NCBI GenBank assembly: GCA_016987375.1
Contig: PJRA01000508.1
Coordinates: forward strand, 1,542,247 to 1,606,246
Length of the DNA: 64,000 nucleotides
From: Brachionus koreanus
Taxonomy: Eukaryota; Rotifera; Eurotatoria; Ploima; Brachionidae
Reading direction: 5' to 3'
A program made the translations under genes and the position numbers. Below, in pieces: positions 1 through 11,585 of the stretch (its first letter is position 1; each line of letters begins with the position of its first letter). The notes under the pieces were generated by a model. The model was not told where the DNA came from. It saw only the letters and a program-made list of their open reading frames with translations, and did no database searches.

Positions 1-1
1 A

Positions 2-91
2 TCAAAAGATCTGTGGAACGAGATTAGATGTAATTTCGCTATGGTAGATATACTTCTGCAAAAAAAAGTCTTCATTAAATATAAAATCTAG
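2..91 (+). CDS. Possible 3'-terminal coding exon of a gene entering from the left (partial)
   Basis: Frame 2 is open from the window edge to a TAG at 89-91 and reads SKDLWNEIRCNFAMVDILLQ followed by a lysine-rich end. Its composition is less A/T-biased than the following kilobase, which fits coding sequence. No upstream context is available, no domain is recognisable, and a chance open stretch of 29 codons is possible. Confidence 0.25.
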   Translation, partial: SKDLWNEIRCNFAMVDILLQKKVFIKYKI

Positions 92-361
92 TCTGGTTCT
101 ATTCTAATATTTTGAGTTTTTAGACTAGGAATTTTATAGATTATTTTGCTTTTGCTAAATTTAATATAATATTTATTTAATTCGTTTTTGATTTTTTAAA
201 ATCTAAAATTTGATATATTCAAATATACGAATTTAAATTGCTTATATCTAAAATCGATAAAAGCGAATTATTCGTCAAAATAAGCCATAAAATAGAATGA
301 AAAAAGTGTTATCAATTCAAACAAATTTTCATATTAGAATTTTAGTTATTCATTATTGTTA

Positions 362-550
362 AGAAATTTTTCTTTTTTTTTCTAATATTCTAAAGTAGAC
401 ATTTTAATCCATACTTGTGCAAAAGTAAAATAAAACAAGTCATTTTTTGAAAAAAAGTCTTTTGACTTTGAAAAGACTTTGAATTAAATTTGGCACCAGT
501 TTGTATAAAATTGTCTGTTTTAGAATATTAGAAAAAAAAAGAAAAATTTC
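362..550. repeat. Fold-back / MITE-like element with long terminal inverted repeats
   Basis: Two arms of about 63 bp (362-424 and 488-550) are imperfect reverse complements. Both share the block AAATTTTTC, a T-run and CTAATATTCTAAA, then a diverged but still alignable stretch ending near GTGCxAAA. The roughly 63 nt centre contains a second small hairpin (AAGTCTTTTGACTTTGAAAAGACTT in shape). No coding capacity is visible. It is probably a non-autonomous DNA transposon or fold-back element; the superfamily is not identifiable from the arms. Confidence 0.6.
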
Positions 551-1017
551 CTTTGATAGCAACTTTATGATTGACATTATGACTTTTGAAAAAATCTGAT
601 TTTATCTAGATAAAAAATGAAAATTTTTTAATAATGTATTTAACATTTTCATATTATTTTTTAATTATTAATAATCAAAATAAAACTTGTTATTTCAAAC
701 ATTCGTAAAACAAATACAAAATTGATATACTTAGACAAAAAATCAAATACATCATATTTATAAAATCTTTTTTCTAATAAAATATTTAGTTTAAATAAAA
801 AAAATTTATTTAAAAAATATTTAAAAATTTTAAAGAGAATAAATACCTAAAATCTAGAAATGGATAAAAATTTAGAAAATAACATACAAAAATATTAAAA
901 TTATATTTTTATAATTTTCTTTACATTTAAAATTGAACAAGTCTTGTCCAAATAGAACACTTATAGATAAAAGTCACAAAACCGGTTTTTTTTTATTTTT
1001 TTTTCTGATAAATAAGT
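551..1017. other. AT-rich spacer downstream of the Smaug gene
   Basis: Low-complexity A/T sequence that probably includes the 3' UTR of the minus-strand Smaug gene. No further gene or repeat was recognised. Confidence 0.5.
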
Positions 1018-3327
1018 TTAATTTTTTTGATCATTTAAACTGTCTTTTTCTAGTTTGTACTTATCAAATATTGTGTGATTGAATGGTGCTGAGGCAGTTC
1101 GATCTATTTTCTTTTTGTTCTGTATTCTTAGACGAGCATTAACAAAATTATTGCTTTGATTGTGAACATGGTTTAAAGGTGACTTGGAGCGATGGATTTG
1201 AATTGTTTTGAAGTCTTTTTCATTAAACGAATTTCTCATATCAGACAATTGAGTATTTTGATAATCAGTAAAGGCCTTAAAAAATTTATTTGAATAGCTT
1301 CCAATTTACAATAAAATAAATAAATATTTAAATTTACTTTAGTCAAAAACAATTTATCAATAATTGTTAAAAACAATCCAATTAGTTCGCTTAATTCTTT
1401 CCAAGTTTCGGACTCAGTCCAGAGCTCGCCAGAGCTTTTTCTCGCCAAGTCTTTTTCTTTAAGCAAGTAGTTTTGAGCTTTTTGCAAGAACTTAATTATT
1501 TTTGAGCAAAGCAATTCACTTTCGCCAAATTTTTGTCGTTCAAACGAGCCATTTTGAATATTTGATAAATCGGCTAAGCTTGTGGGAGGGCTGTTTTGTT
1601 GCTTCATTGGAGTCAACGATATTTGATACATTTCTTGCAGCAGTTCATTCAATTTAGCATAGTTCTTGCCCAAACCTAAATCATTCCATTTCTTTAAAGC
1701 AATAAGTTTTAATGATTAAACTAATTGACTGATTAATTAAAATAAGTACATTGGTAATTTCATCAAGCTTTTCATTTCGCTGCTTTAATTTTTCGATATT
1801 TTGCAAAATTTTTCGTCTGGCGCCCAAAGTTATTTCGTGACTGATTAACTTTTCATCTGTCAAATTCATGAGGTCATCATACGACAACGCACATAGAATG
1901 TTGCTGTACTTGTGAAGTCTTAAGTTTTTTAGCCAAAAAAATACGCCTTTTAATTAATTTAATTTTTGCTAATAATAAAATGTGTTTTTAAAAAAAAAAA
2001 AAATTACTTTTTGCTCCTTTATTTTTGCTAAAGTCAATTTTTTCTTCGTTAAAATCGTTTTGAAAGGCTTTTGGTCTACTGTAATTATTTTAAAATCAAG
2101 TATAATCACAATCGAAATAAAATGTTTACTTAAAACTTCCGAAAAACTCGAATGAGCTACAAAGGTCATTTGAAATTATGGAATCTAATAGAAAATGATA
2201 AACACAAAAAAAATTAAATTATTTCAGATAATTACTTGTTGAAAAGTTGTTTGTTTTATTAGCAAATTTAAAGTAATTGCCTAATTTAAAAAAATAGAAA
2301 ATATGGAAAAAAATTTTATGATGAAAAAAGTTCTACTTTCAAAGTTTTCTACTTGCTTAAAAGGACTGAAAGGAGGCAATGAATTGCTCGATATGAGCGG
2401 TTTGTGCTGTGAGCTCAAGTAATTGTTTAAATCAGTTATTAAGCTTGTATTTATCGAGCTTTTAGAATCATCTATTTTATCAGGAAAATTAGAATTATCG
2501 TAATCCAAGTAAGTAAATTCAGAGCTTTCTGTGTTAGAATAATTGCTGTCTGCTGACTTATCATTTAAGCTCAGATTAGAATCAAATTTATCAACCATCA
2601 TGTTGTTAAAAGCTGCATTTTTCGACATATCTCTTTGATAAAAAATAAATTATTTATTTAAAAAAATCAATATTTTCTTAATAAAATTATGACAAGATAA
2701 ATCGTGATTATTAAAATTTAAAAGCTTTTAAATTTACTGGCTTTGTAAACACTGGTTATTTGAATTCAGGATATTTTCTTCTAAATGATTTGACCACTTT
2801 TTGAAGAGCGTTTTTTGGCTTTCATTAAACAATGGATGATGAAAAGCCAATTGAACAACATATCGACAATCGATCAGATAGCAATTTTGTTTCTTGCATG
2901 TTTCCAAAATTCCTATGATCAAATTGAAATAGCAATTTCCTAATTGTTCCTTCAAAGGATTTCTATGGTCCACCAGTGGTAGATATGACATTATGGTCTT
3001 GAGCTTTTTCTCAACTGGCTGCTCATTTAACAATTGAAAATACCCTTTTTTTAATAATTTAAAATAAATTACTAATACGCTTTTTTGAATTTAATTACTG
3101 ATATTATTAGCTTGCTCCTCAAGAATGTTGATTTGATCACTTTTTTTTAAGTTGTCAAGCAAGTCCGAAGTGGCTGAAAACAGAAATTTAATCATGCCCA
3201 ATGACAAATTGTCCATCGACTTGATCAATAGTGTCACTTGATCCACTTGATTCCATGATTTTATTTCGATTAAAAGCTTTTCTTTTTGAGAATCGCTCAT
3301 TATTTTGAAATTTTCAGCCAAATACAT
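1018..3327 (-). CDS. SAMD4: Smaug / SAMD4 family post-transcriptional regulator
   Basis: Seven-exon minus-strand gene, 566 codons, all phases closing: 3327-3099, 3044-2738, 2632-2337, 2067-2008, 1946-1750, 1691-1338, 1275-1018. The start of exon 4 is the least certain boundary. Exons 1-2 (residues 1-178) match the Smaug N-terminal helical region (MSDSQKEKLLIEIKSWNQVD; SYLPLV then KKWSNHLEEN). Exon 5 is the SAM domain (about residues 300-350): WLKNLRLHKYSN, YDDLMNLTDEKL, then GARRKILQNIEKLKQR, keeping the GAR-K patch that contacts hairpin RNA. Exon 6 carries the PHAT-like block (LLQEMYQISLTPMK; LTIIDKLFLTK) and exon 7 continues with AFTDYQ. The serine-rich linker is shorter than in vertebrates. 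Smaug proteins bind CNGG-loop stem-loops in mRNAs and recruit deadenylase and translational repressors in the cytoplasm. Introns are 54-269 nt. Confidence 0.93.
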
Positions 3328-4593
3328 ATTTTATATTTTTTAAAAATAAGAATAAAATTTCAGATTTAAATATGTATTTTATTTAAAAGGAGACGTTCCC
3401 CTAGAGTGTTGTATTTTTCGAAGGGTGAAAATAACACAATTCTTGATCAAAAGCTATTTATGCATTCGAAAATTGATTGTTTTCTCATTTTTATGAAGCT
3501 CTTCAATTTAAATAATATTCGTTTACGAAATGGGCTTTTAAAAATTTAGATAATTTTTTTTTTTTGGCTAGAAAAAATAAAATTTTCATATAATTAGCTG
3601 AATTAAAATTTTTATAAAATCATGATTTTATGAAAAAATAATCTCTGAACATAAGCAAGAGAGAAATATTAGAAAATTATAAAATTTACCAATTTAAAAT
3701 TTTTAATTTATTCAAAATAAAAAAACACGAACACTCACACAGGTAAACTAGGTATACCTAAGAAACCGAGTTTACTATAATTTTTATTTTTTTTGTTATC
3801 AAAATGGAAAAAAAAACTTTTTCATTTTAGGCTTAAATGAAAATTTTTGGTTCTATTTCATTTGGTTTTTTAATACAAAACTAAATGCAATTAGAAAATA
3901 GCATAAAATTGGTTTGATTAATTTTAAAAGGATTTTGGGAGAAAAATTTTAATTAAAACTTCAAATACTTATAGAAATAAGAGGTTCGCTAGATTTTTTC
4001 ACTGTTGCTAGTTATTTTTAATTAATTTATATAGCTAAAACTTTTTTTTCGTTTCGCTTAACCAAATAGTCAAATTCACTTTAAACTTAATTTACTTTAA
4101 ACGAATTAATTTTTTAAAATTTCACCAAATTTATTTCAATATTTCAAAAAAAAAATACTAAATAGAGAAAAATATTAATTGAAAAAAACAAATTAACTTC
4201 ATGCAGTTACAAATAAAAATATTTGTTGATATTAAATGTTTCTAAATTAAAAAAAAAATTATATATTTTTAATTTTCTTAGCTTTTAAAAAAATTGATTC
4301 AATTTTGTAATTTTCATCTTTAACTTCTCTTGTTAAAACTCATCAATATTTTATTATGTTGCCATAAGCACGACTAGCGGATGCAAAGAAAATAATTATT
4401 TTTTACTTCATATTTCAATAAACATGCTTCCAGTATCCTAACTAAATACGCTAAAAAACTGAACGCTTATTTGAGTGCTTATCAAAAATCAATATAGCCA
4501 CAGTTAATTTTTTAAAAAAACAAATAAATTTTTTTTAATTAAAAAAAGCTAGTTTATTAAACAGTTTAAATTTAGTAATTTTTTCATATGGCA
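3328..4593. other. Spacer between OSTM1 3' end and Smaug 5' end
   Basis: Both flanking genes are on the minus strand, so this holds the OSTM1 3' UTR and the Smaug promoter/5' UTR. 3390-3440 is less AT-rich than its surroundings (GGAGACGTTCCCC) and could belong to the Smaug 5' end. I see no ORF, RNA gene or repeat that I can support. Confidence 0.4.
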
Positions 4594-5813
4594 TCACGAT
4601 CTCTTTGTTAATTTTGAAAGAGTATAGCCTCTTCTTCGAGCTTAAAATATAATTCAAATAAATAAAATAAATTAAAAATCGGAATTTTATGTTTTTACAA
4701 ATTTTAACTATTTGCCTTTCTTCTTCTGTTTTTTTTAGGCCTGCATATAAATAGAACAATGCAGTGACTAGAACAACCAGTCCACTAATTATTAGAATAT
4801 TCATTTGGTCTATTTTTCTGTAGTTGCATTTATAGCCTTTAGACCATGCAATTCTTGTGTAATTAAACTTAAAATTAAATTGAAAAAAAAATCTAGATTA
4901 GCTTTAAAATGTACCAAGTCAACTGGGTCCATGCACATGTTGTTTTCGTCTTTTCCCAATTTTTTCCCCATATTATTAAAATGACTAGTCAAATTAAAAT
5001 AAAGATTTTTACACATTATACAAAGCTTTGGATTTGGCTCATAATCCTGAAAAAGTGGATCCAACGAAGAGGGTTTCTGATTTTGGCAAATTTAAGCAAT
5101 TATCAAAGAACAAAAAAATAAAACCGAATTAATTTAATTTACTTTGGTAAAATTATTTATGCATATTTCCAATTCTTGCTGAATTTGATAGAATTCAATT
5201 ATATCATCTTTTAAAGTGAAGTTTACAGTTCCATTAGTTAGATTATAACTTTCAAAACAATCTTTTTAGAAAATAAATAAAATAAAGAACAAAATTGGTT
5301 CAATTTAGACACCTTCGCATCTAGAGGCGTCCCATATCTCTCTTATTGTGTTAGATATTCGAACAACAGTCTGAACCCTATCGGTAGCTTCAACAATATT
5401 TTCGCAAGTGAGTCCATTTTTATACAATGTTTTAGCATACACATCGTTATTCTGTTAATTTTATTTCTTAAAATCATTTTGATTATTTATGCATTATAGA
5501 CAAATACCTCTCTTATTAAAGTATAAGCATCATTTAGCTTTAGATAGTAGACAAGACAGTTTTGACACACATGATATGGTCTTGAATAGTTGGCTACACA
5601 TTGTATGAATTCAGAACTAACATGAGCTAAATTTTTATAAGAAGCCAAACAAGTATTTTCGATAGGTATTGAAATGTTGTTTCTTAATTCAAAAAAATCT
5701 TGGATATTTGTGATTAATTTTCTTTTAAGTAGAGGTGTCAAAATTTCGAAAAGATTGCCACATGCAAAATTAACCGACAACAATAGCACTAAAATTTTAA
5801 ATGGACTTATCAT
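4594..5813 (-). CDS. OSTM1: OSTM1-like lysosomal type I membrane protein (ClC-7 beta subunit)
   Basis: Six exons, 313 codons: 5813-5508, 5451-5313, 5261-5143, 5076-4915, 4867-4699, 4640-4594; introns 47-66 nt. The N-terminus is a signal peptide (MISPFKILVLLLSVNFACG). The luminal part has many cysteines and N-glycosylation sites spaced as in the family: QNCLVYY, a CENIVEATDRVQ block, an IWDASRCEDC block, VCKNLYFNLTSHF-type and CMDPVDL. The 47-nt intron 4 (4868-4914) restores CMDPVDL-FNYTRIAWSKGYKC, which spaces Cys to Trp exactly as in vertebrate OSTM1; unspliced reading would lose it. One TM helix follows (NILIISGLVVLVTALFYLYAG) and a short basic tail (RRRGYTLSKLTKRS). The length is close to human OSTM1. 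In vertebrates this protein stabilises the lysosomal chloride/proton exchanger ClC-7. NDUFA1 lies 169 nt upstream on the same strand. Confidence 0.92.
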
Positions 5814-5982
5814 TATTTACTTCATCTAAAACTTATTTAATAAATTAGAAATTGTTTTTTTTTTCGAAACAAAACTGAAGAAACTCAGCTTTTACATTAG
5901 GTAAAAACAAAATTAATTGTATTAATTTTTTTATTTTAAAAGAGATTTTAGTCATAGAGCATCATGTTAAGAATTAATTTTT

Positions 5983-6361
5983 TTACGGTTGTTGAGGAAC
6001 TGATAGTCTTTCTTTAGAGAGTAAATGATTCAAACCACTCAAATTTAATGGTTCGTCCAATGATTCCAAGCCCTTAAATATTTATTCAAATTTTTTTTTA
6101 TTTTTATTTTGTGAAAAATTACAATTTGTTTATATTCATTGCCAGTTATACGTCTATCCCGGAGATATAAATAGTAATCGCGGTGATCTACTTCGTAGTT
6201 TCTTCTGTGAACCTTATGTAAAAATTGAATAAATCAGAAATAAAATTCCTAAAATGTGTTACATGTCGAGTGGCAACCCAATTACCAGCAGCATTAATGT
6301 ATCCCGGTAAGAATAACATAGCTCCTGTTAAAACCAATGATGGAACAGTCCAATACCACAT
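5983..6361 (-). CDS. NDUFA1: NADH dehydrogenase 1 alpha subcomplex subunit 1 (MWFE subunit of complex I)
   Basis: Three small exons, 92 codons, all phase 0: 6361-6263, 6212-6123, 6072-5983. None is long enough to stand out alone. The protein starts MWYWTVPSLVLTGAMLFLPG, the hydrophobic membrane anchor typical of the MWFE subunit (MWFE..P...PG). It continues NYEVDHRDYYLYLRDRRITG, NEYKQI and GLESL, matching the conserved family core (RD-R-TG--YK-GLE). The C-terminus is longer than in vertebrates (about 70 residues). It is an accessory subunit of mitochondrial complex I, in the inner membrane, needed for assembly. A TTTTTAG acceptor ends 3 nt before the ATG, so the mature 5' end may come from splicing. 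Confidence 0.9.
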
Positions 6362-6879
6362 GCTCTAAAAATAAATTGATTGTGAAAAAAATAGATAAGC
6401 TCTGTTCTTTAAAGAAAAAAATCTAGATATTCCAAATCATATGACGGAATCAATATTTTAGATTAAATTATGATTTTTAAAAGCGTTTTGAACAAGCATT
6501 TGACTGAATGAAATGAAATTCTGTAAACGCTTTATTTTGAATTCTTAATATTATAAGATTTGTTTTAAAATAAAATTAACAATTTTCTTGTTTTTAAATT
6601 TATATTGAATGTTGTTTTAAAAAAATATTTGAGTATATTTTAGTGGTCAATGATTAAAAGAGTTAATTAAGTTATTAGTAATGCAAATCGTAAAAATTAG
6701 TTTTTATGAATTATTTTATTTAAAATTATATTTAACAAATAAATTTTACAAATTCAAACAATGTTTGTTTGGTAATTTTCCTTTACAGAACAATGTGTGT
6801 CTTGATTTTTAAATTAGTTTTTTTTTTTTACCAAAGAATTTAATATCATGATAAAGATTATCTAAAAGTCAATGAAGTC

Positions 6880-7260
6880 TTGAACAATTACATTCAAGTC
6901 TTTGCTCTACGATGCTTTCAGATATCGAATATCTGTGTATCGTTTGTCTCTTCTAAATCCAGCTTGTTCCTCTCAAAGAACAACATTAAATGGTGATTTA
7001 ATTCTTTTTCAAATTATGCTAAAGAACATCTTGCTTGCTATTGTTAATAGTGTTAATCCTCGCCAGTTTTCAAAAAATTTGTGTCTTTTCTACAAAAGCT
7101 CGACTTTAAAATCTTTTGATCGGTCTTCTGGTATGATCTTTTGACAGCATATCTTGCTAAATAGTTTTTGAAATATATCTGCTCCGATAACTACATCAGC
7201 TTAAACATTTCTGCCTTTGCCACACCAATACCTGAAGCTTTCTTGTTTTTTAAGCTTTGT
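6880..7260 (-). mobile_element. Degenerate RTE-clade LINE reverse transcriptase fragment
   Basis: Read on the minus strand across several frames and stops, this encodes a decayed reverse transcriptase core: ADVVIGADIFQKLF, then KIIPEDRSKDF, NWRGLTLLTIASKMFF, and EEQAGFRRDKRYTDIRYL. The NWRG-TLL---SK and EQAGFR blocks are characteristic of RTE-type elements. Internal stops make it a pseudogene. No 5' or 3' end is visible. The plus-strand open frame over it is antisense and not a gene. Confidence 0.8.
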
Positions 7261-8093
7261 TTTTTAAGTTTTTTAACCACAGAATAAAAACATTTAAATA
7301 ACTTATAAAAAAATTTATTTTTTTGTTGCATGCTTAGTGAATTTTTTAATTTCAAGTTTTGCTTAGGTGAACAATATCATATAGACTAAAGAATTTTTTA
7401 AAGTGCATATTAAAAATTTCATGACTATTTTTTAAAAATTTAATTATTTCCTAAATTTAATCATGAAATCAGTACTTTCTTAAAAATTTACCTAAAACTT
7501 CATTACTCCGAGGTTAAAAAATAAAATTCTAAAAACTTTTTTTTTTCTCAAATTAATTAAATGTAATGATTGAACTTTAATAATGCAATATTCAAATAAC
7601 TAGTTGAATAAAATTTAAAGATAAAAAAATTTTTGTTTTTAAAAACAATATTTGATATCATAAATTAAAGTTAAAGAATAATTGAATTCTTTTAATTTAA
7701 ATTCAAATTAATCCCAAATAATTTTAAGTGATTTTCAAGCATAATTTCATAAATGTATTAAAATTTAATTTAATTATATTAACCTATCCAAAATTAAGAA
7801 CTTTTCTTACAAAATCTTATTTTAGGTAAACAGAATTCAAAAACCTTTATTTCAAGTATGTGGAAGTTTCCATGGAAAAAAAAATCATCTTAAACAAGAC
7901 GGATATTAGAAAAAAGAAAGAAAGGAAAATTTTTTTTAACACTATAAGTCGGAAAAATTCAAAATTTTGATTCATAGGCAAACTAAATTATTTATTTTTT
8001 ATTTACCAATATTTTTTTAATATAGATTTTTACAATTATGTAAAAAAATAGACTTATTTTAGCTAAATTAATATTTTTGATTTAAATTTTTAG
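7261..8093. other. AT-rich spacer upstream of the first channel-like gene
   Basis: Low-complexity A/T DNA ending in a T-rich tract and an AG acceptor at 8092-8093. It presumably holds the promoter of the following gene, or an unrecognised upstream intron. No gene recognised. Confidence 0.4.
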
Positions 8094-8119
8094 GAAATCA
8101 ATCTAATTTTTTGTTTAAA

Positions 8120-9511
8120 ATGGAATGGAAAATGGCTTCAGAAAAAGAAAAAACAACTATTTTTAAAGAAGTTCAAATTACGGTTCAGTTCCTTCGAATA
8201 GGAGCAATTGACACATTAAATGAAAAATATCATGCAGAAGTTAAAATAACTGCGAAATGGAGATCAAATGAATATTTTAATAGATACGATCGAAATAAAT
8301 ACTGGAATCCTGAATTGTACATCGAAAACACTCTGGAAGATCCAAAAGAAAGCATTAGATACTCCATTGTTAATGAAGGAAGCGAGACTTTTGTAATAGA
8401 GAAGCGAAGAGTCAAAGGTAAAATTTTTAAATTTAATTTCAATAAATGATATTTAATTTGTAAGAAAATTTTTTTAAAAGTCTGAATTTAAATGAAAATT
8501 TTTTTCATAAAATCAAAGTTAGCTAATTTTTAAATCAGAAAAAATAATAAAAATACTTGTGGTATTAAATTCTGTTCATCTTAAACTTAAGTATGACTTA
8601 AAGTTTTAGGACAAAGATGCTAAAATCAAAATTATCTGATAATTTAATGAACAAAAAATTTTATGATTCATCATTATAATATCTTAAGGAGTTTTTTGGG
8701 AAAGACTTGAATTGCAAAATTTTCCTTTCGATATTCAAGAACTTGGTTTGACCATCGCTTCCAAATTGTCAAATGAAGATATTAAACTTGTATCTAATCC
8801 CGAAAACCATACTTTCATTGATTCAAAAGTAAAAGACAATTTTGTAGAGCAACAAAAATGGTAACATTTTTTTTTATTCATTTTAGTCAAATTTCTATTT
8901 TTCTACTTTTAAGGCGATTATTTAAAATTGTTAGAATGAGTGATAAACCATTTATAATTAATTCTAATGTAGTCCATATTACTCCAGTGACCAAAGACGA
9001 TACTCTAGATTATCCAAAATTAGTAGCATCATGTTTTTGTGCCAGAAAGCCAAGTTATTACTTATTCAATGCATTTTTTTTAATTTTCCTAATAACCGTA
9101 ACAACTTTTACAAGTTTTTCGATTGATCCAAAGCGCCCCTTTAACCGAATCCCTACAGTATCTACTTTTTTACTAACTAGTGTATCTTTTAAATGGGTAA
9201 TTAACCGTTCTCTACCAGCTGTATCATATTTAACTTCTTTGGACAAATATTCAATGGTCTGCATATTTTACATTTGCTTATTAGCTTCATGGCACGCAAT
9301 CATTGGTTCAAATTGGAGTGAAGAACAAGCTAGAGAAATAGATAAATGGATGTTGGTTGCTTTTGCATGTATATTTTTAATTATAAACATAGCATTTGCT
9401 ATTTGGTTTTTAATTGCTTATCGAAAAATTAAAATTTTTAAGAAACGCGAGAGAGAATTTTTAAACGAATTAGAATCGCTCAACAAACAAGATTCCCAAA
9501 AAAAACTTTAA
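8120..9511 (+). CDS. Atypical Cys-less pentameric ligand-gated ion channel-like protein, copy A
   Basis: Three exons, 355 codons: 8120-8417, 8689-8860, 8914-9511. Residues 1 to about 160 resemble the extracellular beta-sandwich (VQITVQFLRIGAIDTLNEKY, WNPELYIEN, then FWERLELQNFPFDIQEL). FPFD is the Cys-loop core, but neither Cys-loop cysteine is present. A KPSYY pre-M1 motif precedes four helices: M1 about 206-226, M2 about 235-256, M3 about 268-288, M4 about 301-326. M2 has Leu aligned to 9', and the M2-M3 loop reads SLPAVSYLTSLDKY, as in GABA/glycine receptors. The M3-M4 connection is only about a dozen residues. No signal peptide follows the first ATG, but the frame stays open back to an AG at 8092-8093, so an upstream exon is possible. 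The paralogue lies at 11586-12835. Ligand and ion selectivity cannot be predicted. Confidence 0.85.
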
Positions 9512-11573
9512 GCATAAACAAGTCACTTTTATACTCAATTACACTTTCAATTTGTACTGATTAACTTCAATTCAAAACTTTTTAAATATTTGATATGCTT
9601 AGTTTCATTCTTGCAATTTGTTTTGAAAAAAAATGACATCAAATTTACATTTTGATAAAATAAAAAGTTTTAATGTCAAAATTTATTTTTAAATTATAAT
9701 TTATAAATTTATGGCTAAGGGAAAAAAAGTTTTAGTCTGCTCTTTTAATTTAGCATAAATAGAATTCAAATATTTTCATGCTAAAATTAAACTATTTCAT
9801 GCGATTAAACTGATTATATAGACTAATAGTTATTTGATCTAATTAACCCTAAAATTTGTTTACACTACAAGTCACTACAAGTCAAGTGAGGTCTTTTATT
9901 TATGTCTTGGCATTAGCAATACGAACAAAATTAGCATTATTTTTCATACTTATTTAAGATATCTTGTTAGATTAAAGCCATTATTTGAAATTAATTTTTA
10001 AATATACTTGCTGAATAAAAAAATTTTAAAAATCAAACAAATCTTTAAATTTGAAAGCAAATATTTGTCATTTAAAATAAAATCAAAATGTCAGGTAGAA
10101 TGATAAAAAAAATTTTCTTCATTAAATTTCAAAATTATTTAAAACTTAGTCAGTAAAATAAATACAATGATTCAAAAACTTTTAAAGGCATCATTATTTT
10201 TCAAACATTAGTTAATGTGTCAAATAATTTTTTATCACCCAATTTTAGCTATTTTAATCCAAAATATTTAACTTTTATCCCAAATAAAAATAATTTTCGA
10301 TATTTTTTTTATGATTTTAAAATTAAGTTTTCAAAGCATTAAAAAATCTTAATTATTTCAAGTTTGTATAAAACTTTTTTTAAATGTTTTTTTCCGAATG
10401 ATGTAATGTTATTTTTTAAAAAAGAAAAAACAAGTCAATATTAAATTTGAAAACGAATATCTCTATATTTAGAATTTCAAGCAATTCTTTTTTGGCTTCT
10501 ACTTAAATCTAAATCCTAGATTCTTTTTTGAAATCAGAAAAAAAAACCGACATAGAAAACACCTAAATTTTGATTTTAATCTTAAGAAAACTATTTTCTG
10601 CTAAGTTTTATAAGTTTAAATGATTTTTAAACAAAAATTAAATTAATTTTAATAGTTGTCGAAATTCAAATTTTATTCCTTCAAGCTTTAACACGTTTTT
10701 TTTTTTTAATTTTTATTTTCAACGTGAATTCCTATCTTAATTAAGGCTAAATAATTTAAATTACTGGGAGCAACAACCGAAAACTATCTTCATTTAAAGT
10801 GAGTTGAATAATGCATTTGGTTTTTTTTTCATTCTTTTTAAAAATTTCCAACTTTTTTTGTAATAACAACAAATATTTTAATTTGCTTATTATTCTCTTT
10901 CTTAAACATTGATTAATTACAACCTCAAGCTGAAATTTAAAGGCAAACAAAGTTTTGATTTTAGTATTTTCTGTAATTTACAGACTTTATTATTTCTATA
11001 AAAAAAGTAAAATTTAACTAAAATCTACAGATAAGATTACCTGAGAAAAACATTTTTGAATTTTTTTTAATTGAATTGAATTAGTGACATTAATTAAGAA
11101 TTTAAAGATTTTAAAATTATGTTTTATCTTTAATGATATGGTTAGATGAAAGCTACAAAATAAACTAATGTATTGAAATTATAATTTCTAGTTTGATGAT
11201 ACAAATTCATTTAAAAAAAAAATTAAATATTTATTTTCTAAAGCTCATAGGCTTTTTATTTTTATTTGACAAAAGGTGTACATAAGATTCGAATATTCGA
11301 GAATTATTTTCATGATATTCTTAACCAACAACTCGTTTTGAAGTAAATAATTTATACTCTCTTTATTTTTCAAAAATTTTTCATGATACTATTTCAAAAA
11401 AAAAAAGAGAATTTTAATGAATTATTATTTGAACTAAGTATTAGCGCTTAATGTCAAAAGCGATAGGATTTAGTTTTAAATTTGTTTGTTAAAAAATATT
11501 ACTAAAAGACTATTAATGATTATTTTCAAATTTAAATAGCTAGCTCAGTATTTTAAATCATTTAAATTATTCC
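9512..11573. other. AT-rich spacer between the two channel-like genes
   Basis: About 2 kb of A/T-rich DNA. The 3' UTR of copy A probably ends near an AATAAAA around 9655, though such strings are common here by composition. A minor tandem repeat (ACTACAAGTC twice) occurs near 9865-9885. No gene found. Confidence 0.45.
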
Positions 11574-11585
11574 AGACTCTATATA

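Noticed and set aside
1969..2169. Minus-strand open frame of 66 codons within the Smaug locus
   Set aside because: It uses the wrong frame for exon 4. The frame that joins in phase to the SAM exon reads FQNDFNEEKIDFSKNKGAK.
4810..5064. OSTM1 exon 4 read without splicing, ending LHGLKAINATTEK
   Set aside because: It destroys the conserved C-x-x-W spacing and loses the TM helix. The 47-nt intron restores both.
10756..10950. Minus-strand 64-codon frame in the inter-channel spacer
   Set aside because: Lys/Leu-rich low-complexity translation without signal peptide, domain or neighbouring exons.
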